In this document: positions 1 to 7,374 of the stretch, in pieces
Layout: every line of letters begins with the position of its first letter
Numbering within the stretch: position 1 is the stretch's first letter
NCBI GenBank assembly: GCA_030431935.1
Contig: JAUIIC010000008.1
Coordinates: 1 to 40,934, forward strand
Direction of reading: 5' to 3'
Source: Alphaproteobacteria bacterium
GTDB taxonomy: Bacteria; Pseudomonadota; Alphaproteobacteria; Rhodobacterales; Rhodobacteraceae
Length of the DNA: 40,934 nt
The notes under the pieces: model-generated
Told to the model about the DNA's origin: nothing
The model's database searches: none
Seen by the model: only the letters and a program-made list of their open reading frames with translations
Made by a program: the position numbers and the translations under genes

Positions 1-45
1 GTCCTGTTCCCGGCACTGGTGCTGTTCCTGCCGAACTCGATGTAG
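1..45 (+). CDS. 3' end of a membrane protein, possibly a TRAP large permease
   Basis: Only the last 14 codons and a TAG stop (43-45) lie in the window. The residues (VLFPALVLFLPNSM) are hydrophobic and end like a last transmembrane segment. Several TRAP-type large permeases (DctM family) finish with a similar Leu-Phe-Leu-Pro-Asn run, so that family is a reasonable guess, but a fragment this short cannot prove it. The gene would be convergent with the MarR gene on the opposite strand, whose open frame runs through the same bases. The frame could also be a chance open stretch. Confidence 0.3.
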   Translation, partial: VLFPALVLFLPNSM

Positions 46-484
46 CCAGCGCCTCGATCAGGGCGCGCAGCGCGGGCTTGATCCGCGCCGCGTCGCCGCC
101 CGCCAGCGCGCGCAGCAGCGCGGCCTCATGCGCGCGCGCATCCGCCACCAGGCGCTCTGCCAGCGCGCGACCCGCGTCGGTGATCCAGACCCGGACGCGG
201 CGGCGGTCGGCCTCGTCGCCGCGCCGTGTCACCAGCCCGCGCGCATCCATCTGGTCGATGATCTTGGTCAGCCGCGACTGTTCCACCAGCGCCAGCCGGG
301 CCAGGTGCGTCACCATCGCGCCGTCCTCGTCCATCAGGCAGGCCAGCACGCGCCATTCCGGCACCCGCAGCCCCTCTGCCCGGACATGGGCGTGGAACTG
401 GTCGCTGGCGGCCTCGCTGGCGGCGGCCAGCAGGTAGAGAAGGTAGTCCGAGACGAATCCGCCTCGCGGCTCTGCGCCGTCCAT
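1..484 (-). CDS. MarR-family transcriptional regulator (3' end beyond window)
   Basis: The ATG is at 484 and the frame stays open for 161 codons to the window edge. The protein reads as a MarR winged-helix regulator: a helical dimerisation start (SDYLLYLLAAASEAASDQF), a recognition-helix region (LARLALVEQSRLTKIIDQMD) and a wing with the family-typical DRRRVRVWITDAGR. MarR proteins are usually 140-160 residues, so the real end should be near the edge; the last 15 codons (ATSSSAGTAP onward) do not look conserved. It is divergent from the Rieske oxygenase operon, with 80 bp between the start codons. A TATAAT box and a perfect palindrome lie there, so it probably represses itself and the operon, with an aromatic acid or CoA ester as likely inducer. 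Confidence 0.88.
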   Translation of the reverse strand, partial: MDGAEPRGGFVSDYLLYLLAAASEAASDQFHAHVRAEGLRVPEWRVLACLMDEDGAMVTHLARLALVEQSRLTKIIDQMDARGLVTRRGDEADRRRVRVWITDAGRALAERLVADARAHEAALLRALAGGDAARIKPALRALIEALATSSSAGTAPVPGTG

Positions 485-513
485 GTGACTGTCCCCGTTG
501 GGAAAGTTTCCGC

Positions 514-551
514 TTGACCGCTATTATATGAAATTTCATATTGTTCGGCAA
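514..551. promoter_or_regulatory. Face-to-face promoters with a 16-bp palindromic operator
   Basis: A perfect palindrome ATATGAAATTTCATAT occupies 526-541. On the minus strand TTGCCG (551-546), a 17-bp spacer and TATAAT (528-523) form a good sigma-70-type promoter for the MarR gene. On the plus strand TTGACC (514-519), 17 bp and CATATT (537-542) form a candidate promoter for the oxygenase operon. The palindrome lies in the spacer and against the -10 boxes of both, where a bound MarR dimer would block both directions. The plus-strand transcript would start close to the ribosome-binding site at 550-556. Confidence 0.72.
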
Positions 552-564
552 GGAGGCGCGACCC

Positions 565-1515
565 TTGACCGAACTCACCCTGACCGTCGCCGGGAAACGG
601 GCCCTGACGGACCGTATCGCGGAATTCACTCTGACGCCCGCGGCAGGCCCGCTGCCCGGCTGGGACCCCGGCGCGCACATCCGCGTGGCGCTGCCCAAGG
701 GCGGCGACCGCGCCTATTCGCTGGTGTCCTTCGCGCCTGTTCCGGCCGCGCCAGACCACTACCGCATCGCCGTCCTCCTGGAGGAGAACAGCACCGGCGG
801 CTCGGCCCACATGCACACGCTGGCCGAGGGCGACAGCGTCACCGTTGCGCCGCCCAAGTGCGATTTCCCGGTGAACGCTGACGCGCCCGCGCTGCTGCTG
901 GCAGGCGGCATCGGCATCACGCCGATGATCTCGATGGCCGCCGCGCACAAGGCCGCCGGCACGCCCTTCCGCCTGCATTTCGCCGCCCGCTCCGCCGCGG
1001 CGATGGCCTATGCCGAGGACCTGACGCAACTGTGCGGTGACGCCCTTGCGCTGCATCTCGACGATATCGCGGGCGGGCCCGTCGACGTCACCGCCCTTGT
1101 CCGGACGCTCGATGCCGACACTCACCTCTACATCTGCGGCCCGCGCCCGATGATCGACGCCGCCCGCGCCGCCGCCGAGGCCGCCGGCATCCCGCCCGCC
1201 CGCGTGCATGTCGAACTCTTCGACAACGCCGCCGCGACCGATGGCGACACAGCCTTCGAGGTGGAACTTGCCTCGACCGGCGAGGTCTTCACCATCCCGC
1301 CCGGCCGCAGCATCATCGAGGTTCTGGAAGAAGCCGGGCACGATCTGATGTACGATTGCCAGCGCGGCGATTGCGGTATCTGCCAGACCGATGTTCTGGA
1401 CGGCACGCCCGACCACCGCGACGTGGTGCTGACCGAGGCAGAGCGCGCGGCGGGCAAGGTCATGCAGATCTGTGTCAGCCGCGCGAAATCGGCCCGGCTC
1501 AAGCTCGACCTGTGA
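565..1515 (+). CDS. Rieske oxygenase reductase (flavin-NAD-[2Fe-2S])
   Basis: This is an electron-transfer protein of the phthalate dioxygenase reductase type, which passes electrons from NAD(P)H through flavin and a [2Fe-2S] centre to a terminal oxygenase. The order is a flavin barrel (RAYSLVSF about 52-59), an NAD-binding domain (GGIGITPM about 113-120) and a C-terminal plant-type ferredoxin with ligands Cys265, Cys270, Cys273 and Cys303. I chose the TTG at 565 because AAGGAGG (550-556) lies 8 bp upstream; this gives 316 residues starting MTELTLTV. A TTG at 541 is also in frame but has no ribosome-binding site and lies in the promoter palindrome. It is the first gene of the operon and 13 bp before the oxygenase alpha gene, its obvious partner. 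Confidence 0.9.
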   Translation: MTELTLTVAGKRALTDRIAEFTLTPAAGPLPGWDPGAHIRVALPKGGDRAYSLVSFAPVPAAPDHYRIAVLLEENSTGGSAHMHTLAEGDSVTVAPPKCDFPVNADAPALLLAGGIGITPMISMAAAHKAAGTPFRLHFAARSAAAMAYAEDLTQLCGDALALHLDDIAGGPVDVTALVRTLDADTHLYICGPRPMIDAARAAAEAAGIPPARVHVELFDNAAATDGDTAFEVELASTGEVFTIPPGRSIIEVLEEAGHDLMYDCQRGDCGICQTDVLDGTPDHRDVVLTEAERAAGKVMQICVSRAKSARLKLDL

Positions 1516-1528
1516 AGGAGGGGATCCC

Positions 1529-2884
1529 ATGGGACGCTACACCGACAACCCCAATGCCATCGCCGCGCTGGTCCGCGGCGGCGAGGTGCACCGCGACGTC
1601 TACATCGACGAGGAACTTTACCGGCTGGAGATGCGGCACCTCTTCGCCAACACATGGGTCTTCGTGGGCCATGACAGCCAGACGCCGAACAAGGGCGACT
1701 ATTACACCACCCAGATCGGCGACCAGCCGGTCATCATGGTCCGCCACACTGACAACGAGATAAAGGTTCTCTACAACCGCTGCCCCCACAAGGGCACAAA
1801 GATCGCCATCGACCGAACGGGCAACACCGGCAAGTTCTTCCGCTGCCCTTATCACGCCTGGTCGTTCAAGACCGATGGCTGCCTTCTCGCCATCCCGCTG
1901 AAGAAGGGCTACCAGGACACCGGCTTCGACGACAGCAACGCCAAGCCCGGCATGCGCGCCGTGGGTGCTGTGAAGAACTACCGCGGCTTCGTCTTTGCCC
2001 GGCTGGCAGAGGACGGCATCAGCTTCGAGGACTTCTTCAATGGCAGCCTGACGTCCTTTGACAACATGGTGGACCGTTCGCCCGCCGGCCGGCTTGAGGT
2101 CGCGGGTCCGCCCCTGCGCTACATGCACCAGTGCAACTGGAAGATGCTGGTCGAGAACCAGACCGACACCTGCCACCCGATGGTCGCCCATGAATCGAGC
2201 GCGGGCACCGCGGTGCAGATCTGGAAGGAGATGGGCTATACCGAAGACGACCCCAAGCCCCCCGCGATGGAGATCATCGCGCCCTTCATGAGCCCTTACG
2301 AGTTCTTCGAGGACATGGGCATCCGCACATGGCCCAACGGGCACGGCCACACTGGCGTCCACCACTCGATCCACTCCAAGTATTCCGAGATTCCCGGCTA
2401 CATGGAGGCGATGCATGCCGCCTATGGGCCTGAAAGGACACAAGGCATCCTGGCCGAGAACCGGCACAACACGGTCTATTTCCCCAACATCATGATAAAG
2501 GGCCCGATCCAGCAGCTGCGCAACTTCATCCCGCTCGGCCCCAACAGGACGCTGGTGGAAAGCTGGATCTACCGCCTCGTGGACGCCCCCGACGAGCTTC
2601 TGGCGCGCACCGCGATGTACAACCGCATGATAAACGCGCCCACCTCGATCGTGGGCCATGACGACCTCGAGATGTACGAGCGCGCGCAAGAGGGCCTGCA
2701 CGCCAGCGGCAACGACTGGGTGAACGTCCAGCGGCTTTATCCGGGGCCCGAGGATTTCAGCGCCGAGCAGGTGGAAAACGGCACCACCGAACGCCAGATG
2801 CGCAACCAGTTCGACGCCTGGGTCCGCTTCATGACCGCCGATATGCCCGGCGCCTCTGCCGCGATGCAGGAGGCCGCGGAATGA
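1529..2884 (+). CDS. Aromatic ring-hydroxylating (Rieske) oxygenase, alpha subunit
   Basis: This is the catalytic large subunit of a Rieske non-haem iron oxygenase, 451 residues from ATG 1529 with AAGGAGG at 1515-1521. The Rieske centre is complete: Cys85-x-His87 and Cys106-x2-His109. The mononuclear iron site follows the family pattern, with bridging Asp213, His216 and His221 (ENQTDTCHPMVAH), and an acidic ligand expected at Asp378 or Asp379 (GHDDLEMYE). The enzyme would dihydroxylate an aromatic ring using O2 and electrons from the reductase just upstream. The beta subunit overlaps by 4 bp. Anthranilate, salicylate, phthalate or indole substrates cannot be told apart from motifs. The neighbouring genes make an indole-ring carboxylate such as indole-3-acetate my preferred idea. 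Confidence 0.93.
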   Translation: MGRYTDNPNAIAALVRGGEVHRDVYIDEELYRLEMRHLFANTWVFVGHDSQTPNKGDYYTTQIGDQPVIMVRHTDNEIKVLYNRCPHKGTKIAIDRTGNTGKFFRCPYHAWSFKTDGCLLAIPLKKGYQDTGFDDSNAKPGMRAVGAVKNYRGFVFARLAEDGISFEDFFNGSLTSFDNMVDRSPAGRLEVAGPPLRYMHQCNWKMLVENQTDTCHPMVAHESSAGTAVQIWKEMGYTEDDPKPPAMEIIAPFMSPYEFFEDMGIRTWPNGHGHTGVHHSIHSKYSEIPGYMEAMHAAYGPERTQGILAENRHNTVYFPNIMIKGPIQQLRNFIPLGPNRTLVESWIYRLVDAPDELLARTAMYNRMINAPTSIVGHDDLEMYERAQEGLHASGNDWVNVQRLYPGPEDFSAEQVENGTTERQMRNQFDAWVRFMTADMPGASAAMQEAAE

Positions 2885-3360
2885 GCGTTACGCGCGACGA
2901 CCTGATCGACTTCGTCTATGACGAGGCGCGGATGCTGGACGAGGGCCGGTATACCGAATGGCTCGACCTGTGGTTGCCGGACGGGCATTACTGGATGCCG
3001 CTCGACTGGCAACAGGAGGATCCGCTCCTTGTCACCTCGCTGCTCTACGAGGATCTCTTCATGCTGAAGTTGCGGGTAGAGCGTCTGAACGGCGCCCGCA
3101 CCTTCAGCCAGAAGCCGAAAAGCCGCTGCCACCATGTGCTGAACCGGCCCGCCGTGGACGTGATGGACAACGACAGCGGCCGCCACGTGGTGACGACGCA
3201 GATGCACTACGTGGAAACCCGGCTGGACGAACAGCAGCTTCTGGCGCTGACCGCCCGCCATGACCTGGCAGAGGTCGACGGCCGCCTGCGCATCGCCAAC
3301 AAACGGGTGGACATCCTGAATTGCGACGCCGCCTTCGGCAACATCCAGCTTCTGCCATGA
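2881..3360 (+). CDS. Ring-hydroxylating oxygenase, beta subunit
   Basis: The product is a 159-residue small subunit of the Rieske oxygenase, of the NTF2/SnoaL-like fold that holds alpha subunits in an alpha3beta3 hexamer. Family-typical features are the early acidic Trp-containing helix (EARMLDEGRYTEWLDLW), the YWMPLDW strand and the late basic run KRVDILNCDAAFGNIQLLP. The ATG overlaps the alpha stop (ATGA, 2881-2884), which suggests coupled translation. It has no catalytic metal of its own. The presence of a beta subunit places this oxygenase with the biphenyl, benzoate and anthranilate-type enzymes rather than the alpha-only group. Confidence 0.9.
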   Translation: MSVTRDDLIDFVYDEARMLDEGRYTEWLDLWLPDGHYWMPLDWQQEDPLLVTSLLYEDLFMLKLRVERLNGARTFSQKPKSRCHHVLNRPAVDVMDNDSGRHVVTTQMHYVETRLDEQQLLALTARHDLAEVDGRLRIANKRVDILNCDAAFGNIQLLP

Positions 3361-4976
3361 GCTTGCCGGGCTTCGACACCGTCGACGCGGCCTTTTCCGC
3401 CGCCGCCGCGCGCTGGCCGGACCGGCCCATGCTGAACGTGCTGGCCGAAACCGCCGCCCGCTACGACATTCCGCCCGGCGAAATCGCCTATGCCGAGGCC
3501 GGCGCCACGGTCGCCGCGCTCGCCGCCCGCCTGACCGACGCCGGCTACGGCGCGGGCCACCGCCTGATGCTGGCGTTCGAGAACCGCCCGGCCTACTTCC
3601 TCTGGGTGCTGGCCGCCAACCGCATCGGCGCCGCCGTGGTGCCGGTCAACCCGGACCTGCGCGTGGCCGAACTGGCCTACATCATCGGCCATGCCGAACC
3701 CGCACTTGCCGTGGGCCTGCCCGGACCGCTGCGGCTGATCGCCGAGGCCACGCGCGAGGCGGGCAGCGCCATGCCCGCAGTCACCCCGGATGACCCGCTG
3801 CCTCCCCCCGCCAACACCGGTACCGCCGCGCCGGGGCAGGGGCTGACGCGCGAGGCGGCGCTGCTTTACACCTCGGGCACCACGGGCCAGCCCAAGGGCT
3901 GCATCCTGACCAACGAATACTTCCTGACCGCCGCACGCTGGTATCGCGACGCGGGCGGGCTTTGCGCCATCGCCGAGGACCCGGCAGAGCGCATGATAAC
4001 TCCGCTACCGGTGTTCCACATGAACGCCTTTGCCGTGTCCTTCATGGCCATGCTGGGCGTCGGCGGCTGTCTGACCGTGCTCGACCGCTTTCACCCCGCG
4101 ACATGGTGGCAGAACGTGCGCGATGCGCGTGCCACCTGCCTGCATTACCTTGGCGTGATGCCCTCGATCCTGATGAAGGCCCCGCCGGGCCCCGACGACC
4201 GCGCCCATTCGGTGCGCTTCGGCTTCGGCGCGGGCGTGGACCCGAAACTCCACGCCGCCTTCGAGGAACGTTTCGGCCTGCCGCTGGTCGAGGCCTGGGC
4301 GATGACCGAAACCGGGTGCATCGCCACCATCGCGGCCAACCACCCGCCGCGCCGCATCGGCGAAAGCTGCCTTGGCCATCCCTGGCACGAGGTCGAGATC
4401 CGGATCATCGACGACAGCGGCGCCGACGCGGGCCGCGCGCCCGGCGAACTGCTGGTCCGCCGCAAGGGCGACGACCCGCGCAAGGGCTTCTTCGCGGGCT
4501 ATTACAAGAACCCCGAGGCCACCTCCGAGGCGTGGGAGGGCGGCTGGTTCCACACAGGCGACATCGTCCGGCGGGACGTGGACGGCTCGATCTTCTTCGT
4601 CGATCGCAAGAAGAACGTCATCCGCCGCTCGGGCGAGAACATCGCCGCGGTCGAGGTGGAATCGGCCCTGCTGCAACACCCCGCCGTCAAGGCCGTGGCC
4701 GTCGCCGCCGTCCCCGACGAGATGCGCGGGGACGAGGTCTTTGCGCTGATCGTGCCCGATCCGGACAGCCCCGCCACGGCGGAAGAGATCGTTGCCTGGT
4801 GCCTGACGCGGCTGGCTTATTACAAGGCGCCCGGCTACGTCGCCTTCGCCGACACGCTGCCACTGACCGCCACCCAGAAGATCCAGCGCGGTGTTCTCAA
4901 GACGCTGTGCCAGGACCTGCTGGGCGATCCCGCCACCGTGGACACCCGCGCGATGAAGAAACGGACGGCGGCGTGA
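3357..4976 (+). CDS. AMP-forming acyl-CoA ligase
   Basis: This ANL-superfamily ligase (539 residues from ATG 3357) activates a carboxylic acid to its CoA thioester with ATP. The phosphate-binding loop TSGTTGQPKG is at residues 172-181. The family aromatic and hinge motifs appear as WFHTGDIVRRD and DRKKNVIRRSGENIA, and the catalytic lysine is Lys508 (TQKIQRGVL). Overall it looks like the CaiC/medium-chain or aryl acid ligase group. The ATG overlaps the beta-subunit stop. An upstream in-frame start at 3321 would lie inside the beta gene and is unlikely. Since the oxygenase genes come before it and a thiolase-fold gene after it, it probably activates the oxygenation product, not the starting acid. 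Confidence 0.9.
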   Translation: MSLPGFDTVDAAFSAAAARWPDRPMLNVLAETAARYDIPPGEIAYAEAGATVAALAARLTDAGYGAGHRLMLAFENRPAYFLWVLAANRIGAAVVPVNPDLRVAELAYIIGHAEPALAVGLPGPLRLIAEATREAGSAMPAVTPDDPLPPPANTGTAAPGQGLTREAALLYTSGTTGQPKGCILTNEYFLTAARWYRDAGGLCAIAEDPAERMITPLPVFHMNAFAVSFMAMLGVGGCLTVLDRFHPATWWQNVRDARATCLHYLGVMPSILMKAPPGPDDRAHSVRFGFGAGVDPKLHAAFEERFGLPLVEAWAMTETGCIATIAANHPPRRIGESCLGHPWHEVEIRIIDDSGADAGRAPGELLVRRKGDDPRKGFFAGYYKNPEATSEAWEGGWFHTGDIVRRDVDGSIFFVDRKKNVIRRSGENIAAVEVESALLQHPAVKAVAVAAVPDEMRGDEVFALIVPDPDSPATAEEIVAWCLTRLAYYKAPGYVAFADTLPLTATQKIQRGVLKTLCQDLLGDPATVDTRAMKKRTAA

Positions 4977-6133
4977 TCCCGCGCGCCTATGACGGGGTGG
5001 CCGTGGTGGCGCCGGTGACGGTGCCCTATGTCCGCTACAGCCAGGAGACCGCGCATTGGTGGATCGCGCGCGCGCTGAAGGCCGCGCTCGACGCCGCGGG
5101 GCTGGGGCCGCGCGACATCGACGGGCTGTCGGTGTCGTCCTTTTCGCTGGCGCCCGACACGCCCGTGGGGCTGACCCAGCACCTGGGCCTGACGCTCAAC
5201 TGGCTCGACACCGTGCCGATGGGGGGCATGTCGGGGGTGGCGGCGCTGCGCCGCGCCGCGCGGGCGGTGCAGGCCGGGGATGCCGAGATCGTCGCCTGTG
5301 TCGCGGGCGACGCCAACCACATCGACAGCTTCCGCCGCCTTCTGGGCAATTTCAGCCGTTTCAGCCAGGATGCCGTCTATCCCTACGGCTACGGCGGGCC
5401 GAACGCCTGCTTCGCGCTGCTGATGGACGCCTACATGGCCGACTACGGGGTGGAGCGCGCCGATTTCGGGCGCATCGCCGTGGCGCAGCGGGAAAACGCC
5501 CTGCGAAACCCGCACGCGCTGATGAAATCCCCCCTGACGCTGGAGCAATACCTGAACGCGCGCGCCATCTCGGACCCGATCGCGCTGTTCGACTGCGTGA
5601 TGCCCTGCGCGGGGGCCGAGGCGTTCCTGGTCATGCGCGAGGACCGCGCCGGGGGCCTGCCCGCCGCCCGCGTCCTCGCCACGATGGAACGCCACAACGC
5701 CTTCCCCGAGGATCCGATCCAGCTGCGCGGCGGCTGGGCGGACCAGGCGGCGGCCTTCTGGGACCGCGCCGGCGTAGGCCCCTCCGACATGGACCTTCTG
5801 CAGACCTACGACGACTATCCCGTGATCTCGATGATGCAGATCGAGGACCTGGACTTCTGCGAGAAGGGCGCGGCGGGGGCCTTCGTCCGTGCCCGCGACC
5901 TGACCGTGACCGGCGATTTCCCGCACAACACCAGCGGCGGGCAGCTGTCGGTGGGGCAGGCAGGGGCGGCGGGCGGCTATCTCGGCCTGGTCGAGGCGCT
6001 GCGACAGGTGACGGGGCAGGCGGGCCCGACGCAGGTGGCGGGCGCGCGCCGCGCCGCCGTCTCGGGCTTCGGCATGGTCAACTACGACCGGGGCGTGTGT
6101 TCCGGCGCGGCGGTGCTGGAGGGCGTGGCATGA
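4973..6133 (+). CDS. Thiolase-fold protein lacking the nucleophilic Cys; possible retro-aldolase
   Basis: The start is a GTG overlapping the ligase stop (GTGA, 4973-4976), giving 386 residues. The protein is of the SCP-x/lipid-transfer thiolase family: it keeps the HNTSGGQLSVGQAG block with His318 and the C-terminal CSG motif (Cys376). At the position of the N-terminal nucleophile (normally C-x-S-G) it reads GMSG, so Gly85 replaces Cys. A normal thiolytic cycle is therefore unlikely. The gene is directly followed by a DUF35 gene. In steroid degradation, Ltp2-type Cys-less thiolases pair with a DUF35 domain and perform retro-aldol cleavage of tertiary beta-hydroxyacyl-CoAs. By analogy this may split a hydroxyacyl-CoA into a ketone and acetyl-CoA. 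A Tyr lies near the C-terminal Cys (MVNYDRGVCSG). Confidence 0.85.
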   Translation: MIPRAYDGVAVVAPVTVPYVRYSQETAHWWIARALKAALDAAGLGPRDIDGLSVSSFSLAPDTPVGLTQHLGLTLNWLDTVPMGGMSGVAALRRAARAVQAGDAEIVACVAGDANHIDSFRRLLGNFSRFSQDAVYPYGYGGPNACFALLMDAYMADYGVERADFGRIAVAQRENALRNPHALMKSPLTLEQYLNARAISDPIALFDCVMPCAGAEAFLVMREDRAGGLPAARVLATMERHNAFPEDPIQLRGGWADQAAAFWDRAGVGPSDMDLLQTYDDYPVISMMQIEDLDFCEKGAAGAFVRARDLTVTGDFPHNTSGGQLSVGQAGAAGGYLGLVEALRQVTGQAGPTQVAGARRAAVSGFGMVNYDRGVCSGAAVLEGVA

Positions 6134-7374
6134 CCGAGCCCCTCTCGCCGCCGAAAAAGAAGGACCCGCAGCGCCGCTCGCCCGTCGCCACCCTGCCGCC
6201 GCGCACCCGCTCGCGTGCCGGGCTGGGGCTGGCCGTGGCCGCCGCTGAGAACGCGTTCCGCCTGCAGACCTGCGCCGACTGTGGCGCGGTGCAATACCCG
6301 CCCCGCGATGCCTGCTGCCGCTGCCTGTCCACCGATCTTCCGTGGCGCGAGACGGACCGAACCGGGACCGTCATCGCCGAAACCCGCATCCACGCCTCGC
6401 CCGATCCCTATTTCCGCGCCCGCCTGCCGTGGCGCGCGGGCAGCGTCCGCCTTGCCGCCGGCCCGACCGCGATCTGCCACCTGCACGGCGACGTGGGGCG
6501 CGGCGATGCCGTGCGCCTGCGGCTGATGCTCGACAAGGCCGGGCGGGGTGTCATGGTGGCCCTGCCGCAAACGCCGACCCCGGCGATGGAGGACGACCCG
6601 ATGATGCGAGAGCTGACCGCGCATCCAAGGCACCGCCGCGTGCTGGTCACCGATGCCCGCGCGCCCGAGGCGCCCGCGCTGGTGCAGGCGCTGCTCGACG
6701 CCGGCGCGGCCCATGTCTGGGTGGGCGAGGCCGAGGCCTGGCGCCGCTGGCCCGGGCGCGCGGGTTTCGAGGGGCGCGAGAACGTCACGCTCGTCCCGCT
6801 CGACGTCACCGACAGCGACAGCCTGGCGACCCTGGCCGGAGAGATTGGCGGCAAGACCGATATCCTCGTCAACACCGCCCGCCATGTCCGCCCCGGCGGG
6901 GTGATGGCCGCCGACACCGTCCAGGCCCGCGACGCGATGGAGGTGAACGCGCTTGGCCTGATGCGCCTGGGTCAGGCCTTCGGCCCCGGCATGGCCGGGC
7001 GCACCGCCGACGGCGTCAACCGCGCCGCCTGCTTCGCCACGGTGCTGTCGGCGCATGCGCTGTCCCCCGATCCGGGCTATGGCGCCTTTGCCGCCAGCCA
7101 GGCGGCGGCGCGCTCGGTCGCCCAGACGCTCCGCGCCGAGTTCGCGCGCGGCGGCCTCCGGATGACCTGCATCTACACCGGCCCCACCGAAGACGACTGG
7201 CACGACGGCCTGCCGCCGCCCAAGGTCGCGCCCAAGGCGCTGGCGCGGGGCATCGTTAAGGGCCTGATCGACGGGCTGGAAGAGGTCTTCGTCGGCGACG
7301 TGGCGCAGGACCTGGCCGAGCGCTGGCGCCGCGATCCCGGCATCCTCGAACGCGAACTGGGGGACATGCCATGA
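6130..7374 (+). CDS. DUF35 zinc-ribbon/OB-fold protein fused to a degenerate SDR
   Basis: The 414-residue product starts at ATG 6130, overlapping the thiolase stop. A basic, Pro-rich N-terminus (1-35) leads into a zinc ribbon with Cys48-x2-Cys51 and Cys62-x2-Cys65, then an OB-fold of the DUF35 type to about residue 150 (GTVIAETRIHASPDPYF). From about 165 on it has the shape of a short-chain dehydrogenase, but the key residues are changed: the Gly-rich loop after VLVTDA is lost, NNAG reads NTAR, and the catalytic Tyr-x3-Lys is Phe320-x3-Gln324 (PGYGAFAASQAA). It is unlikely to be an active reductase. The DUF35 part probably binds the preceding thiolase-fold protein and shapes its acyl-CoA site. 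The SDR part may be a scaffold or substrate-binding domain. Confidence 0.83.
   Translation: MTEPLSPPKKKDPQRRSPVATLPPRTRSRAGLGLAVAAAENAFRLQTCADCGAVQYPPRDACCRCLSTDLPWRETDRTGTVIAETRIHASPDPYFRARLPWRAGSVRLAAGPTAICHLHGDVGRGDAVRLRLMLDKAGRGVMVALPQTPTPAMEDDPMMRELTAHPRHRRVLVTDARAPEAPALVQALLDAGAAHVWVGEAEAWRRWPGRAGFEGRENVTLVPLDVTDSDSLATLAGEIGGKTDILVNTARHVRPGGVMAADTVQARDAMEVNALGLMRLGQAFGPGMAGRTADGVNRAACFATVLSAHALSPDPGYGAFAASQAAARSVAQTLRAEFARGGLRMTCIYTGPTEDDWHDGLPPPKVAPKALARGIVKGLIDGLEEVFVGDVAQDLAERWRRDPGILERELGDMP

Noticed and set aside
541-565. TTG at 541 as start of the reductase
   Set aside because: It lies at the edge of the operator palindrome without a Shine-Dalgarno sequence; TTG 565 has AAGGAGG at good spacing.
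4973-6133. Ordinary acetyl-CoA acetyltransferase (thiolase)
   Set aside because: The N-terminal nucleophilic Cys position is Gly85, so a thiolytic reaction is not supported.
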